Shown here in pieces: positions 20,939-21,270 of a DNA stretch of 21,270 nt. Every line of letters starts with the position of its first letter. The stretch's first letter is position 1. Location of the stretch: contig MNRS01000004.1 of NCBI GenBank assembly GCA_001916065.1, positions 1-21,270 on the forward strand, given 5' to 3'. The notes under the pieces are model-generated. The model ran no database searches. It had not been told where the DNA came from and saw only the letters and a program-made list of their open reading frames with translations. The stretch comes from Clostridium sp. 28_17 (GTDB taxonomy: Bacteria; Bacillota; Clostridia; TANB77; CAG-508). Position numbers and translations under genes: made by a program.

Positions 20939-21142
20939 TTATGCTTTAGCTTCTGCTATTTTTCTTTCTGTTAATACAGTATTTATTTTAGCTATATCTT
21001 TTTTAACTTCTTTAATTTTCATTGGATTATCTAATCCGTTTGTAGCTAAACTAAATTTTAATTTAAATAATTCTGTTTTTAGTTCACCTAATTCTTTTTC
21101 TAAATCTGGTGAAGACATTTCTCTTATTTTACTAATCTTCAT
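20939..21142 (-). CDS. rpmC: 50S ribosomal protein L29
   Basis: 67 residues from MKISKIREMSSPDLEKELGELKTELFKLKFSLATNGLDNPMKIKEVKKDIAKINTVLTERK. Upstream in-frame ATG (21145) and GTG (21151) are possible, but homologues start MKxxEIRE and the AGGTGG spacing fits the ATG at 21142 best. Two-helix hairpin protein by the tunnel exit, near the SRP and trigger factor binding site. It overlaps the 3' end of rplP by about 11 bp. Confidence 0.96.
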   Translation of the reverse strand: MKISKIREMSSPDLEKELGELKTELFKLKFSLATNGLDNPMKIKEVKKDIAKINTVLTERKIAEAKA

Positions 21143-21270
21143 CATTTCCACCTACCTTTTCAGATTCTCTAGCAACGAATTTTGTTTTATTAGGTAGTTT
21201 ATTCATTGCAAGTCTTAAGGCTTCTCTAGCTGTTTCTTCTGGTACACCAGCGATTTCAAACATTACTCTT
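21132..21270 (-). CDS. rplP: 50S ribosomal protein L16, 5' part outside window
   Basis: Only the last 45 residues are inside: RVMFEIAGVPEETAREALRLAMNKLPNKTKFVARESEKVGGNDED, with TAG at 21132-21134. This matches the L16 C terminus (VLFEIAGV...AREALRLAxxKLPxKTKFV). The stop overlaps the start region of rpmC, the usual tight rplP-rpmC junction of the S10 operon. L16 lies at the A-site tRNA and peptidyl-transferase region. Confidence 0.95.
   Translation of the reverse strand, partial: RVMFEIAGVPEETAREALRLAMNKLPNKTKFVARESEKVGGNDED

Overview
The window comes from a very AT-rich, low-GC Gram-positive bacterium, most likely a spore-forming member of the Clostridia. The reasons are the SpoVT-type AbrB/GAF regulator, the Firmicutes-style S10-spc-alpha ribosomal gene order, strong AGGAGG ribosome binding sites with frequent TTG/GTG starts, zinc-type S14, S4 and L36, and normal stop-codon use. 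I cannot name the species.

Right two thirds (about 9069-21270, all minus strand, read right to left): the 3' part of the S10 operon, the spc operon and the alpha operon: rplP (partial), rpmC, rpsQ, rplN, rplX, rplE, rpsN(Z), rpsH, rplF, rplR, rpsE, rplO, secY, adk, map, infA, rpmJ, rpsM, rpsK, rpsD, rpoA, rplQ. rpmD (L30) is missing from its usual place between rpsE and rplO. The block ends at a strong hairpin terminator. Its most unusual content is non-coding. Three hairpin elements of exactly 127 bp sit directly after the stop codons of rpsQ, rpsN and rpsM. They share a nearly identical core, and their outer stems differ in sequence but stay complementary. There is also a 234-bp imperfect inverted repeat between secY and adk, a structured 210-bp leader between rpmJ and rpsM, and a short repeat shared by the adk and rplR leaders.

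Middle (about 5678-8981, minus): a YgjP-type metallopeptidase, a small membrane-anchored protein of unknown function, and a RecD2-type helicase whose last ~70 codons are separated by a one-base frameshift.

Left-middle (about 2020-5601, minus): a probable type III toxin-antitoxin locus. It has a consensus promoter, three ~37-nt RNA repeats (ToxI-like) and a ToxN/AbiQ-family endoribonuclease. The toxin gene overlaps comF, which is followed two bases later by an open frame for a KAP-family P-loop NTPase. The set looks like one transcription unit joining an abortive-infection module, a competence gene and a possible defence NTPase.

Left end: spoVT (minus), a small XRE-family repressor gene (plus), and a divergent prepilin-like surface protein gene that runs off the left edge. 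Two identical 20-bp palindromes lie in the divergent intergenic region. One fills the spacer of the predicted pilin-gene promoter, which suggests direct repression by the XRE protein.
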